Shown in pieces: positions 22,889 to 35,555 of a stretch of DNA of 64,000 bases (within the stretch, counting starts at the first letter, position 1; every line of letters begins with the position of its first letter). The stretch comes from Acanthochlamys bracteata (taxonomy: Eukaryota > Streptophyta > Magnoliopsida > Pandanales > Velloziaceae). A model generated the notes under the pieces. The model made no database searches. It saw only the letters and a list, made by a program, of their open reading frames with translations, and was not told where the DNA came from. The stretch covers positions 7,814,501 through 7,878,500 of the forward strand of contig CM034135.1 of the NCBI GenBank assembly GCA_019914995.1, written 5' to 3'. The position numbers were made by a program, and so were the translations under genes.

Positions 22889-25034
22889 CTAGAACTTGTA
22901 CACGCAGCTTCCATCGTCGCTTCTTGCGGTAGGATCGTAGTTGGTTGCTTGTGGGTCAGTGCAACCTTCCGGCACCGGAACTTTCACTTGTTGTGCTGCT
23001 TTACCGTAGAACTCACCTGTCTTCATAGCATCTTGGTTGGCATCTCCGAGAGCAGCTTCTGACAAATACTTGTCGGCAAGCTGCACCCTCTTGACATTAT
23101 CCTGTTCCTTCACAAGCATGTAACCGTACTCCATGAGCTTGTCAATTGTCATCTTCGGCTGCTCGAAGGATGGCGGGCCTTCGAGGGAGTTCACAAGCTT
23201 CTTTCCGACCTGCTGAACGCCCACCTCTGCGATCCACTTTCTCACTTCGTCGTCGTACACTCTAGCCCTGAGCGCCCCGAAGAAGTCTGCAACATAGTCG
23301 GAAAATTCACTAATGTCAAATATACATCTGACAGAGTATTCAAACTGACCAAGGAAATTTGTTTAGCTAGACTCTTACCAATGGACTGGCCGGCGAACGT
23401 GTCAACGAGCTTGACGATGTCCTCCTTAGGAACGTTGTCAGTTCTGAAGATACCCTGGCAAACACCGATACGGTCCTCCCTAGTCGGAGCCCAGTAGAAC
23501 TTCTCCATTCGACCGTCACGGATCAATGGAGCGTAAAGAGTCGAGAAGTCATTACCAGTGACAATAATCGGGACACGAGGATTCTCCTGCTTGTTGTACA
23601 TTCCTGGGAGCTGCACGTTAGTGGGGTTATCGGCGATATTCATGAGCGTTGCATTCACCATCTGGTTGTTGACAGTGTACTGAGTGGTGCCACCGAGACG
23701 TCCCGCGCCTGCATCAAGATCGTTGATGAAGAGGCAGCACATTTTACCCTTCCTGATGATATCTGCTGCTTCACGGTACCGTTGTCTGATAAGCTTTGCA
23801 GGTTCTCCGGCGTTCCCGCTCTCAAGTTCTCCGGCGCTCATCATGATAGGGCTGCACAAATCATTCATCACTATTTACAAAGCTACTAATTAATCTGAGC
23901 TAATTATCAACCGCCTCAAATTTACCAAAACACTTACTTAATTCCCATCTTCGCAAAAACAAGTTCACACTGAAAAGATTTTCCCTGTCCTTTGCCTCCC
24001 CAAATACCCAAAATGAGAGGAACCTGCAACAATCCAGTTATGTACTTTAGAAAACTAAAACAGATCCCAAAAACCTTTTTTATGATAGAGGGAAATAGAA
24101 ATTTGTAGGAGACCTTGATGTTAGGCAAGTCCATGAAGTTCTTGGTGATGTGTACAACAAGCTTGTCCATGAATGCAGGAGCTATATAGAGTCCATCGAT
24201 GGTGTTGTCTAAGTCGTACCTAAAAGTTACATAGCCATTAAGTGTTTGGCATAACTAGGCATTGCGTGATTGACGAGCACATGTTGCAGCTTTTGGGTAA
24301 TGGTTACTTACTGGCGAAGGCCCTGGCTGATGTACTCGTAAGAGCTCAGGACAGGGATGTGAGTTCCATCATTTATCGGAGCTTGGAAGAGGGTGTCGAC
24401 TAACCCCTTCCCTCTGGTAATGTCCTGCTGATCGTCGGAGACATCAGTGGCAAGGTGGCCCCATCGGTCACTGTCAGTCTGCTTGCTCTCATCAAGATCG
24501 GCAGCGAAAACCTTGAAGTTTCCAGTGGAGATCTTGCCATGCCTCAGGCTAGAGTTCACTTTCTTCAAGCTAGCGCCGAAGAAGGCTGAGCTTGGGACCG
24601 AAAATCCAGTGCTGGAGCCATTGAAGCTCAACTTCATCACCAAAAACATTGAAATCATCACAAAGCTTATTAGTTATAGAATAAAGTTTCAACACTTGGA
24701 TCCAAAATCATGTACACATTTTTCTGAATATGTCAAAACTTTTCAACTCGCAATTATATTTATGATCTTTCCATACTCTAAAAGTTGACAATAAAATCAT
24801 AGTATCAGTTTCATCATAACTCACTTTTCTCGGCCAAAAATTAACTTTCAGATACTTTCAAATGCAAAAACATCAAAAGCAAGCGAATACATACATATTC
24901 AAGCCAAGCAGAAGTTGTGTATAATGATCTTCTTCTACTACTACGACTACCACTACTAACAATGAATGAGATAAACTGTTGCAACATACCGGCAACCGGT
25001 TGATAGCGCCAACGGTGGAGACAGAAGTAGCCAT
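22889..25034 (-). CDS. RCA: Rubisco activase, chloroplast, long (alpha, redox-type) form
   Basis: AAA+ chaperone of the chloroplast stroma that uses ATP to release inhibitory sugar phosphates from Rubisco. Exons 25034-24990, 24631-24312, 24219-24114, 24023-23938, 23851-23379 and 23286-22889 give 475 residues. The transit peptide covers about the first 55-60 residues ([15 protein letters not shown] opens it). Walker A is GGKGQGKS at about 166-173 and Walker [12 protein letters not shown] at 224-234; arginine-rich AAA elements follow ([16 protein letters not shown]). The C-terminus carries the extension EGCTDP ... DDGSCVYKF with Cys452 and Cys471, the pair that in other plants makes the alpha form thioredoxin-f sensitive. 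It lies in one uninterrupted exon, so this locus seems to encode only the long form. Strong expression in green tissue is expected. Confidence 0.97.
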
Positions 25035-25185
25035 TAAGCACCGAGGAAGAACTACTGCTGCACTGCACTACACTGCAGTACTACTGAATCTTTGAAGCTT
25101 TGAGCTTTGAGGGAAAACTGAAGAGTGTGATCTATGTATTATGTATGTAAAGTCAGTAAGTGCGGGAACCAACCTGTGGTTGTAG

Positions 25186-25193
25186 CTTATAGA
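25186..25193 (-). promoter_or_regulatory. Possible TATA box of Rubisco activase
   Basis: Reads CTATAAGC on the minus strand, about 150 bp before the start codon, which allows a leader of about 120 bases. No other better TATA element seen nearer. Confidence 0.45.
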
Positions 25194-25229
25194 TTATTGA
25201 ATGCCACAAGCTGAAGATTGGGCTGAGGG

Positions 25230-25235
25230 CACGTG
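25230..25235 (-). promoter_or_regulatory. G-box upstream of Rubisco activase
   Basis: CACGTG in the context GCCACGTGCCC, some 40 bp upstream of the possible TATA element. G-boxes bind bZIP and bHLH factors such as HY5 and PIFs and are usual in promoters of light-regulated photosynthesis genes; the fit with RCA is good but function is inferred. Confidence 0.55.
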
Positions 25236-26133
25236 GCAGATTCTGGTTCTTTGGATTCTGCTCAGGTTTTTGCTCTGCTCTCTCAACGACTTCAAATGGA
25301 ATGTGTGGAACGTAAACGGTTGTTGATTCATGCCTTCTTCTTTCCACCACAATTTAACACAAGCACAAAGTGATTTTGTCGTAGAATCGAAAGAACTTTC
25401 AAGAATAATCGAGTGATTAGAGCGTTAAAAAAAATCTTATACCTGTCGAATATTTTCCTGGCTTTGTGTTCGTAAATGAACAAAATCTTCATGTAACTCT
25501 ATGAATCAGTTCGTTCAATTGAAGAACCTACGAAAATTGTCAGTAACAGAGTTTTCACGCAAAGAATTCAGTACAAACTTCTCCTGTCCTCAATATGAAA
25601 TTATTGGAACTATCATGTGATGAGGAAGTAGTTTCAAATGCATCCACAAAATAAGCTTGTCAAAACAGAGAGACGACCAAAATTTGTGATAGGAATTTAT
25701 TAGGAGTAAATAAAACCAGATCCCTCGGTGCATGGCAAATCAAAATAACATAACACTTTGGAATTGTCACATATATCGCCAGTCTCCATACTTCATTTCA
25801 ACACGAAATGGTTCCATTACAAGATCGACTATCATGTTTCTGGTATAAGCTGGAAAGACGAAACTGTCATCATGTCGCATGTACAGAGTTGGCACAAGCA
25901 ACCTGCTGTAGATGTAAAGTCGACTTCGTTTGGTCAATGTCTAACTTGATCATTAACAAAAAAATTTCACCATTTGTTCAGTTCATTTGCTGCAATCCAT
26001 TGAAAACCATATTACATAAAGAGAAAAAGGAGGAAACTTAACAGACTAAGACAAACATAGAGCATTATTACTTACTAAACATGTTTGCATTCCATTCACA
26101 CGCCTAGTTAGACAGGATGGAATTAGGATGCGT
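25236..26133. other. Intergenic between sugar transporter and RCA
   Basis: Contains further upstream DNA of RCA and the 3' flank of the sugar transporter gene. Both genes run on the minus strand. No repeat or gene recognised. Confidence 0.4.
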
Positions 26134-29100
26134 TCATTTTAGGATCTTTGATTCTATCTCTTCCAAAGTCAAGCCTTTTGTCTCTGGAATATATAGAAGA
26201 ATAAATAGAAGTGAAAGCATTGCAATTGCACCAAAGAGAAGGAAAAGGTTATCAGGTCCAAGCAGCTCCTGCATGTTACAAATGCAGAGAGACGTGTTAA
26301 TAACAGCTTACGAGAACAATTTTGACCTAACAGAGTGAACTTAACATAATGTAAAGCAAAAATACTGTCACCAGATATCAGTACCTTCAATGGCGAAAAG
26401 GCAAAAGTGACAAATGCATTGGAGCCAAAATTAGTAAGCACTGCAAGGCTTGTTCCACGTCCTCTTGTGCGAAGTGGGAAAATCTCGGACACCATTAGCC
26501 AACTAATAGGGCCAAAAGATACCTGCAGCAATTAAATTGTTACAAGATTCTAATTCTCTACTGCTGGTAGACAATCACTGATTGAATCTACAAATTGCAC
26601 CAATTATGCTGTAAACAATACTATTTGGAAAAGAGTAGTTACTACCAAAATTCTAAGAAGATCAAACTATTTTATAGGCCAATATTCCTAACCCAAAGAA
26701 TCAGGTTATTTACACTGTGCAGAATCGCAGATTATAACAGTAGGACATTCAAAAGTTGGATTCACATTTTATGGATCTGTGCAATAAGTTCTACCGTTCA
26801 CAGAATTACCTGGTAAGAGCCCACGTAAAGCAGCAATGCACCAACAGCAACCAGAGGAACACCTGTAAGAACTTTATAGTATGCAGCTAGAAGGAACAAG
26901 GACACAACCTGTTATATAAAACCGAGAAGCGCTTAGGTTTATTTTGACTGGCATGCTTATTGTAGAATAATATAGAATGCCAAATATATGCAGACATCCT
27001 AAACTAGTTGTCAAAAGTGATTAAAAAATCACTACGGAGAGCTTATGTGGAAGATGGAATTAAATCATCAGCGTTTGTGGAGAACATACAATTCCACTAA
27101 CGCCTCCTATTAGTAAAGGCCGCCTTCCCAGCTCGTCAACTTTAAGAACAGCTATCCCAGTCATTAGCAGCTGAAAAGCAGTGAAAAGTTTTAGGGCATC
27201 CATTTATGGTGACTCTAAGGGCAACGGAACTTCCAAAAAAAACAAAAGAACATACCTTAAATAATCCGATAACAACAGAAACTTTTGCAGCATCAGCTGC
27301 AGCTGAAAATCCAGCACTCTGTGAGAGTAAGTCAACCATAAGAAGATCATCATACTGATAAAATTTCAACTGTACCTTCTCAAAAAAAAGGGTGTAAAAG
27401 TTAGAATTGTATTACCTGAAGGATAGAAGCTGCATAATATAAAACACTTGGTTGTCCAGTTATCTATCAATTCAAAATAAAATGATTATGCAACATCCTG
27501 CCATATAAAAGTTTTTGACAATAAAGATGGACTTTTTCAACTAACATAAAGTAGTACAAGAGATCAAACAATAAAACAAGAAAAGTCAAACTAAGATATG
27601 CATTAGTCACGATTCTAAAAGTCAGACCTGCTGAAAAAGGACCAATCCACCTCCTATAAGGAAGGCCTTCAAACTTGCTCCTTCAAACACTTCTAGGAAA
27701 CTGCCTTCGGGTTCTTCAGAATATGTGGCCTTCAAAGAGACTAGCGTGTCCTCTATTTGTTTCTCAGAGACTTTATCACCAGCTGGACGTCCTCTTAGCC
27801 ACCCTAAAGCATGAACAGCCTTTTCTTTGAGCTCCTGTATTGATCCTTGGCCTTGAACAGCCCTAAGAAGTAACCATCGAGGAGATGGTGGTAAAGTCCA
27901 AATTCCTATGCCCATTAAACCTGCAATTGGAGCACTTAGCCCGTACATGTATCGCCATCCTCCAACTGCATTAATTTGAAAACTGCCAACAAGATAACCT
28001 AACTGCAGCGATCATTGTAGTGTCACTTAGTAGAATATGTAACATCAAAGGAACCACATGTGAGCTATCGATATTACCAATATCCCAAGAACTATAAAAA
28101 GCTCTTTTAAGGATATTAAGGTTCCACGGAGTTGTGAAGGGGAGGTCTCTGCAATATAGAGAGGAGCACCATGCATAGCCTGCAGAGAGGTCCAAATACC
28201 AGTTACCACATTTCAGCCTCTGTATAAGCTTCCAAAGGGATATTCACATGCACTGAAATATTAGAGAACAAAGAATTCTGCCGATTGCACATGCGCCCAG
28301 GAAAACCTACAGGCTCTGAGATTCTAAAACTTCACATAACCGATTCTAAAACTTACCAAGCCAATACCAATGCCATAGATAAGTCGGCCAATTATAAGAA
28401 CAGCAAGATCTGGGGCACATCCAGTAATCAGACCACCAGTAAGATATAATGCAGCAGCTGCAATCAATTCTCTCCTTCTTCCTTCACCAATACAAAAAGA
28501 ATAAAGCTAAATACCAGAAAATTGATCTCCATCATAAATCATTCAAAATGGGAATGAGGGGAAAAACAAAGAAGGTAACCCCAAGATAATTTGCTACATA
28601 TGAACATACCAAGAAAATCTGCAATGGGGTAAGAAATTAGGGATCCAGCAAGAGCACCATAAAGCGAGCCGCTAACCTGCATTCCTCAGGAAAATTCATC
28701 ATTACGTTATAGTTGCAATGAGAATCCAAAATTATCGCCATAATAATCCCTAGTTGAATTTCAAGGTGATATAGAAGAACCTCCAAGTATCAGCTATTAT
28801 AGCATAGCAACAATCTGGGATTAAATTTACATATACAGATGCTTGGAAATCTAAGTCTTAAGTTCCAGAGTGACAATTTAAGATAACAATAGTTAAAGTA
28901 CTCCCTAGTTACTTTCTGGTGTTTGGAGGATCACCACGAGGCCGAGCTGCACTGCAGAAAGGTTGAACCATGTTGTGCCGCTGAGCTCTGCAGACTGATA
29001 ACAGTTAAAATTAGTGATATAACAAAGCCGCCTCAAACAAGAGCAGCATTCTTAAGAAACTATTGAAAACGTAAAATTCAAAAGAGCAAAATTTTCAAAT

Positions 29101-30672
29101 AAAAGAACTGAGACTCACTTACCTGGAGAGAGATTGATGCCCCAGATGTGGCACCGATGTCATAACCAAAGAGCAATCCGCCCAAAGCCGGGAACAAAAA
29201 CCTGCCATCCTCAACTTATATCTTTCTTTTTAATCAGGAAAGTAAGTTCTGGTACTGACAAACAATGTAACATGAACCAAAAAGAAATAGTCAAAAGAGA
29301 AGAAGGGTGCCATGAAAAACATAGTATGTCAACTTGCACAACAGAAAAATGCCCAATCAAAAGAGAAGAAGGGTACCAAGAAAAACTTAGGACATCAACT
29401 CCCACAAACCTGCCATCCTGAAGCTTATATCTTTCTTTTTAATCAGGAAAGTAAGTGCTGGTACTGACTAACAATGTAACATGAACCAAAAAGAAATAGT
29501 CAAAAGAGAAGAAGGGTACCAAGAAAAACTTAAGATGTCAACTCCCACAATAGAAAAATGCCCAATCAAATAAAACTTTCACTAACCAATCCCACCTACC
29601 AATTTCAACCCCAATGCTTAAACATATTTCGTTTATAAACAAAAACAGAAATAAGACATCAGTAAACCAAACAACATTTTGTAGTTCAAACTTGAAAATG
29701 CACAGTTTAGTACAAAGTACAAAGAGAAGTACAAGAAAATTTTATAGAAACGCATAGTTAGAAACCAAAAGTTTATAGACAGGCATAGCACACAAAATCA
29801 AGTAATTTGTTCTTAAGAAACAAAGCAAAGCTTCAGACACCAGTAAACAGATATGCCAATGTAGTTTAAATAAAAAGACACCTATCAATGTTTTACTTAC
29901 GGAGGAACAACTGAAAGCCAAGAGAACTCCTCATCTCCCTCTGAGTCAACAGTTTTTGCACGCACACGAACCTAAATATTGACTAACATAATTATGATGT
30001 CTTCTACAAAATCAAGTAATTGAACTATCACATTAACAAATCAAATCAAGCAACAAACAGACTACTTATAATAAATTCAAAGCAAATGCTTATTAGAGAA
30101 AATCATGTAAACGAAAAAAATCAAAATTTTCATCAAATCAATAAAAAAGAAGCTTTTCTACCAAAATCAGCTCAATTACAAGTTAACAATTAAAACAAGC
30201 AGCAAACTACAATTTCCTCAAATCAATAAAAACAAAAGCTTTTCTTATCAAAATCAACTCAACTACAAGTCTATAATTTCAACGAGTATATCAAAAACAA
30301 GTCTACTATTGAACCTAAATACAAAACCAACCATTTTTCAACAAAACAAAACCACGAACAAAACAAAACAATTTCCAATTTAAGAAAAAAAATTAATAAA
30401 ATAAAAAGTAAAAACTTATTCAATCAAACTAAAATTAGTGAAAACTCGTGAAGTTTTACCTCAGCATTCGACCGGGGAAGCAGCAATGGAAAAGAAGAGA
30501 AGAGATCAAGCTTCTTCGAGTTAGCGACTATCGGGAGCTGGCTCCGGTGAGGAGAGTGAAGAAGAAGCTGAGCAGCAGTAGCTGGTGACGAAATTCTCGA
30601 CGGGAGTGCTTGCGACGGTTTAGTTCGGCTGCTTGCGACCTTTAGAACCGTCGATAATGCTGTCGTCGCCAT
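26134..30672 (-). CDS. Plastidic MFS sugar transporter (D-xylose-proton symporter-like 3 type), fourteen exons
   Basis: Major facilitator sugar/H+ symporter of the group of Arabidopsis At5g59250, predicted in the chloroplast envelope. Exons: 30672-30460, 29971-29901, 29201-29123, 28994-28935, 28676-28610, 28481-28357, 28179-28078, 28002-27628, 27463-27416, 27318-27256, 27170-27090, 26908-26810, 26522-26385, 26268-26134; total 551 residues. The first ~70 residues are Ser/Thr-rich and basic, typical of a transit peptide. MFS signatures: GGLLFGYDIGATSG in helix 1, GRLIYGIGIGL, PPSPRWLL at the domain linker, QQITGQPSVLYY in helix 7, DELGRRPLL, and PETKG near the end. All joins are GT-AG and in frame. 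Substrate cannot be read from the sequence; glucose or xylose are guesses by family. Intron 2 carries a tandem duplication. Confidence 0.94.
29200..29575. repeat. Tandem duplication (~208 bp) in sugar-transporter intron 2
   Basis: The block beginning at the exon 3 acceptor (CCTGCCATCC at 29201) repeats from 29409 with about 208-209 bp offset and few mismatches, including the motifs CTTTCTTTTTAATCAGGAAA and AACAATGTAACATGAACC. The second copy is incomplete beyond about 29575. Inside there is also a ~65-bp sub-repeat starting CAAAAGAGAAGAAGGGT (29293 and 29357). Confidence 0.88.
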
Positions 30673-31186
30673 TGGTGTTCGCTTTTCGGTTTTTTTTTCT
30701 CCACTCTTTTTTTTTAAATTTATTTTTCTTGAGTTTCTCAAACGGGTCTGATTCAAAGAAGATCCTTACCGAGTTACCCGTATCCTACAACATGCTCAAT
30801 TGCAGGTGAAAATAATTACAACATGCCCTACTGGTATAATTGCGCAGGTCACTAGAATTTTATGGGAAGACCCAAAAATGAAGAAAAGTATGTTCTTTGC
30901 TTGTCAGTTCTTATTTTTTGAAAATCAGTGAACTTGGATGGAGTTTAGAAGTATGTTTTTATTTTTTTAATTATTAATTATATATTTTTAATAAATTTTT
31001 TATTATTTTATATGCAGTGTCAATCAAAAGAAGCAATTAAACACAACATGATCTGTGCAAAAGGTTAACAGTTAACTTCTATGACACTATAGAAATTCAA
31101 TCTTATATGCACAGAGTTACTCATCTTAAGTATATGTAATATACAAAGGTCCCGTTAATGAAATATCAGTTTTTTTTCTTTGTTAA
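30673..31186. other. Upstream region of the sugar transporter
   Basis: 5' leader and promoter of the minus-strand transporter, then AT-rich DNA. No gene recognised. Confidence 0.4.
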
Positions 31187-31420
31187 GTACATGTTTTAAA
31201 TTTCGTAAAAGTAGAGCTCGGTAAGAAGTGAACTTCGGTAGAACTAGAATTTGGAGTGACATTTCAAATAGTTAAAGTAAAATTTAAAATTAAATTTTAA
31301 TAAAAGTAAAGTTCGGTGTGAAAGTGAAAGAAAAGTTCGGTGTAACAATTGAAATACGTGAAGGACATAATTCAGAATTTAGAAAGAAAAAGTGAAGTTC
31401 GATGTATTCGAAATAAGCCC
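31187..31420. mobile_element. Tourist-like MITE, 234 bp, TAA duplication
   Basis: TAA on both flanks (31184-31186, 31421-31423). Left end GTACATGTTTTAAATTTCG; right end read inward GGGCTTATTTCGAATAC. The interior has repeated AAGTTCGGTG-like motifs that recur in the element at 59384-59631. Confidence 0.6.
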
Positions 31421-32509
31421 TAAAATGAATTGATCCTGCTGAAAATTGAGCCACCAACCTCTCTTTTGAAGAGACATACAGTAACTTTCATGTATGCGTT
31501 CTTGACAAAATGCCAGTCTCTTGTTGCTAGATTCAAAACTTTTTCAGCGCAAATATAATGAGATTCCTTACAGGGGTACATGAACATCTCAAGTCAATCA
31601 GGCCTTCTTACAAACGTTCAGCTACTCATAACAATCATGCATCACTCATTCTGCTTTAGTTTCAGATAGAATTCAAACTCCGCAAGCGCCTGTAGGCTGC
31701 AGAGTACAAATCATCAGCACAAAAACAAGTATCATTTGATGCAGCAGTGTGCAGATTGATCCAGACCAAAAGCAATAAACTGAAGGCTGGACAAATGAGA
31801 TGGATCATAGGAGGTACTCATTTCTTCAAAGTCCCAAGTATCAACCATTAAAAAAAAAAATCATCTGTCAAAGTTAACTTGAGGACAAAAAAAAAGCAGA
31901 AGATAAGAAGAATGGATGGCATTATCATTGCCTGGTGGCTGTGTTATACACTATCTGGTTCTTCATTTCAGGTAATGGAGTTTAAACATGGATTTTTTAG
32001 GAGACTACACTCACAGTCCACATAAATTAACGAAGCTAGGTGCTATAAGTGTAAGGCATACTGGAGGGAAGAGCATCTCAGCTGTTAGTGCCTCACACTC
32101 CAACAGGGTCCTCTTTCATATCAGGGACTGGAGTCATAGGGAGACTCCGTGCATTGTTGAATATACAGCAGTTACCTGGTATTGCTCCACACTGCATCAG
32201 CTTCATCTCCCATATCGACAAATCCAATAATAATCCAAACCATCATGTTGCAAACACATTTACAACGGCAGGTGCTTCAAGTTTTTTCTTAGGTTGTTTG
32301 AAACTCTAAAAGACCACAATCATAGTATGCAAATATAGATAGTAAAGCAGAACTTAATCTTGTTCCAGCAGTTTTACATAGACACTGCAACTATTAAGTG
32401 CAGGGATTTCAGGATATTTGTATCAGTGATTTTAAGTATACAACATACCTAAAACCATTCTGTTTCTCTTGCAGTGAAAAGTTTCTTTCTTCCAACGTCA
32501 AACCAATTA
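31421..32509. other. Intergenic without recognised gene
   Basis: About 1.1 kb of unassigned DNA with moderate base composition around 31440-32470. Short open frames on the plus strand (for example 31988-32230) lack any family resemblance. It may be transcribed but nothing can be supported. Confidence 0.4.
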
Positions 32510-32803
32510 GGGCGTATTTCAAATGCATGTAATTTCACTTTCTTCCGTCAGATTTTGAGTTCCAAACAGTTCATATGTTTCGACTACATAAAAAATTCAG
32601 AACTCTATTTCAAAATGCGAAACTCTAGTTCAACTTTTTTATTTTCACACTTTTCAATACAATTATATTTTTCAATTTTCAACGCATCTTAAAAAACTAT
32701 TGAAACACAAACACTGAACTCTATTTCTACTTTATTTTTCAAAAAACCTATTTTTTACTTTTCATCTCCACGAAAATCAGTTACGGACGTTTGAAACACG
32801 CAC
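32510..32803. mobile_element. Tourist-like MITE, 294 bp, TTA duplication
   Basis: TTA on both flanks (32507-32509, 32804-32806). Left end GGGCGTATTTCAAATGCATG; right end read inward GTGCGTGTTTCAAACGTCCG. One of the better preserved copies in the window, related to the copy at 4045-4340. Confidence 0.78.
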
Positions 32804-34326
32804 TTACTCAATCTTCCGGAGGAAACAAAAATCTTCTTCACTCCTTTATAAAAAATTTTCATATATTCATGATTCCTTCTACATGTAATTAAACAATAGT
32901 TAAACCACTAGTCCAGAGAAGATTAATTAATATTTCTGCAGTAATTAAACAGATAACAAAGCAACTTACTCCAGAAACGAAAAAAAAATTTAAAGAAATC
33001 TAACAACCACAATTTGTACTACTTAAATCTCAATAAATCAAAATAAAATTTACCAAGAGATGACTATATTTACAAATAAAATAAACCACAAAAATTACTC
33101 AAAACATTAGAAAAATAAGAAAAACAAAAACAAAAATCTATTGCCTGGAGTTCAGAGAGGCTTCATCGTCAGCACCAGTGCTGATGAACTCATCGAACGT
33201 TTCCTATGACGTCGTCGTTAACGTGTCCATACACCATCAATCGTAAATCGACTCAACAACTAAATCGATTGATGTTTCTCCTAGATTTGAATCTAGGGTG
33301 TCAGAAGTTGAACCAATCAATTGAGAGAAGAAGAAGCAGGAAGAGAGAGCAGTGAGTATGGTTATTAAAATTTCTATTTCAATTTTTAAGATTTATGATT
33401 TTAGTATTTACATTAGCAAAATAATTCTACTTAATATAAAATTATATTTTATATAAATCGAAGAAAGATTACAATTTTAATTCTAAAATTTTAACGTCTC
33501 AATTTTATTTTCAATTTTACGATTTCAGCTTAAAAAAATATTTTTTATGAATCAGAGAGCTATTTAAGGTTTTAAATAAAGTTAGAATAGTTATAGTAAA
33601 TCTATCATTTATTTGTAGCAGATGTAATGGTGTTTAATTTTATTCTACGAAAAATTTGTTATAAAAGTAAGAAATTATTGGATGAGATCAACGTCAAGGG
33701 TTTCAAGATATGAGCAGTGCAACGAGAATAGTTTGATAAATATTTTTATTATTCTTTTTGCTGAAATTATTGATAAGATGAAAGTTATTTGGTCTCTGAA
33801 GTTGTTTGATTTTTTGAGTTTCGGAGAAAGAAGATAATTGATCATACATAGATTATAGTAAATTCTAGGATTTGAATTTGTGAAAAAGGGATTTGCATTT
33901 TTTTTTATTTATTTGAGGTGATAAAGCGATTAATTGTCACATAATTAATTAATTAGATAAGTGATTAGATTTCTAAATATAGATATAACTATATAAATGT
34001 ATTTATAAAATAATAATATATTATATAAAAAATTATGATAGTAAGCTAAATCAAATATAATAATATTGTCCATTTGAACTACAAAATTAAATATTATTAA
34101 GTTATTATAATAAAATTAATGTAAGAAAATTATATTTTAAAATTTTGGTAATTTTAATAAGTACTATTTAAAATTTTAAAAAATATTTAAAACTGAAAAA
34201 AATATTAATAAATAAATCTTATAATCTTACTTAAAATTTTAATTTTAGGATAAGCTAAGCGATTATATAATTCAAGGAGTGAGAACTTGGGCGGTGAGGA
34301 TAAACTACAGCTGCCTAAAGAGTTAC

Positions 34327-34508
34327 CGGAGGGTTGTTTGATTTAGCTTATCAAAAAATTAATTTTTTAATATATATTTTATAAAAAATTTATTTAAAAA
34401 TTTAAAAAATATATAAATTTTACATAATAAATTTTTTTTAATATATATTTTTTATTTTTTTAAAACAATAAAATATTTTTTATTTCATAAACACTTTCGA
34501 ACCGCCTC
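34327..34508. mobile_element. Small inverted-repeat element
   Basis: Left end CCGGAGGGTTGTTTGATTTAGC and right end read inward CGGAGGCGGTTCGAAAGTGT share the CGGAGG terminus and spacing with an AT-rich interior. No certain target duplication. Confidence 0.55.
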
Positions 34509-34699
34509 CGAGTCCAGCAAAAGGTTCAAAGGGGTAATATATGAAAGCTATCATATTGACTTTTCTAATCCGAGCCATAAAAGTTCTATTTGCATAAGAG
34601 TTCCAAATTGTCTTGACTAAACATATATATCGTCAAGCAATTTAGAAATTTCATTATTAAATAACGTTGGGTCCTTCGTATAAGATGAGGTTTGATTTA

Positions 34700-34935
34700 G
34701 GGGTTGCTTCAAAGTGCATGGAACTTTACTTTTATTTTTCAAATTTTGAATTCGGTCACTTCATATATTTCAATTGTAATTTCAAATTTTATTTTTACTT
34801 TCACACTAAAATTTATTTTTATTAAAATTTAACTTCAAACTTAACTTCACTTATTTCGAATATCACTTAGAATTCTGCTTTTACGAACTTCTCATCGAAC
34901 TCAATTTCTACGAAACTCAATTTCGCAAGACTCAG
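34700..34935. mobile_element. Possible Tourist-like MITE, TTA flanks
   Basis: TTA at 34697-34699 and 34936-34938. Left end GGGGTTGCTTCAAAGTGCATGG, right end read inward CTGAGTCTTGCGAAATTGAG. The interior resembles the 31187 and 59384 elements in inverted orientation. A second inverted-repeat unit seems to start right beside it (about 34948) and end near 35376 with AAAACACGCCC. Confidence 0.5.
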
Positions 34936-35542
34936 TTATATAGATTATAGTGCGTGTTTAAAAATTTCGAAACCTATTCTAGTTCGCGAGATTTTATGTG
35001 TTTCAATTCTATATTTTTACTAAAAAGTTTATTATTTTAATTTAAAAATGTTATTTTTCATTTTCAACTTATTTTTAAATAAAAAATATATTTCACATTT
35101 GGATTTAAGTACTTATCGTTCAAATAAGCATCTTGTTTTTGGATAAACTTTTATAATATTTTCAAATTTTTAAATATTTTAAAGTAAAAAATATATATGA
35201 TAATATTTATATATTTTTTATTGATTAAGTCATTTTAATACTTTTAATTCTAAAAAATATTTATTTTGCAGATACTTTTAAATACTTTCAAAATTGAAAC
35301 AAAAAAGGTAAACTCAATTTTAATTCATTTAAAAAATTATTTTATATAATTTATTTTTGCATATTTAAAACACGCCCATGTACTATACAACGCATTAGTA
35401 GCCCTATTGCGCTAATTACCGTCTTTGATAAAGCAACGCTGTCCGAGAGACGCAAGAAGAGAAGAAAGAAAAGAAAACCCTCGCCGCCCGAACGGAATCC
35501 CCATCGCCGGAGATTTCTCTATCTAGATTCCCCCTCTCTCTA

Positions 35543-35550
35543 AAACCCTA
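35543..35550 (+). promoter_or_regulatory. Telo-box in the SRRM1-like leader
   Basis: AAACCCTA six bases before the start codon. Telo-boxes in leaders or promoters are common in plant genes for RNA and translation factors. Confidence 0.55.
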
Positions 35551-35555
35551 GAAAG

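Larger units (their letters stand above)
32804..35555. other. AT-rich intergenic region before SRRM1
   Basis: Very AT-rich DNA with several inverted-repeat elements (about 34327-34508, 34700-34935 and 34948-35376). A short minus-strand frame at 33142-33207 reads ETFDEFISTGADDEASLNSR before a stop and follows an AG, so it may be the last exon or a remnant of an unknown gene; no partner exon was found. The last 150 bp are the GA-rich and pyrimidine-rich leader of the SRRM1-like gene. Confidence 0.45.

Noticed and set aside
31988..32309. Two overlapping plus-strand frames
   Set aside because: No recognisable domain and both overlap in different frames; not enough to call a gene.
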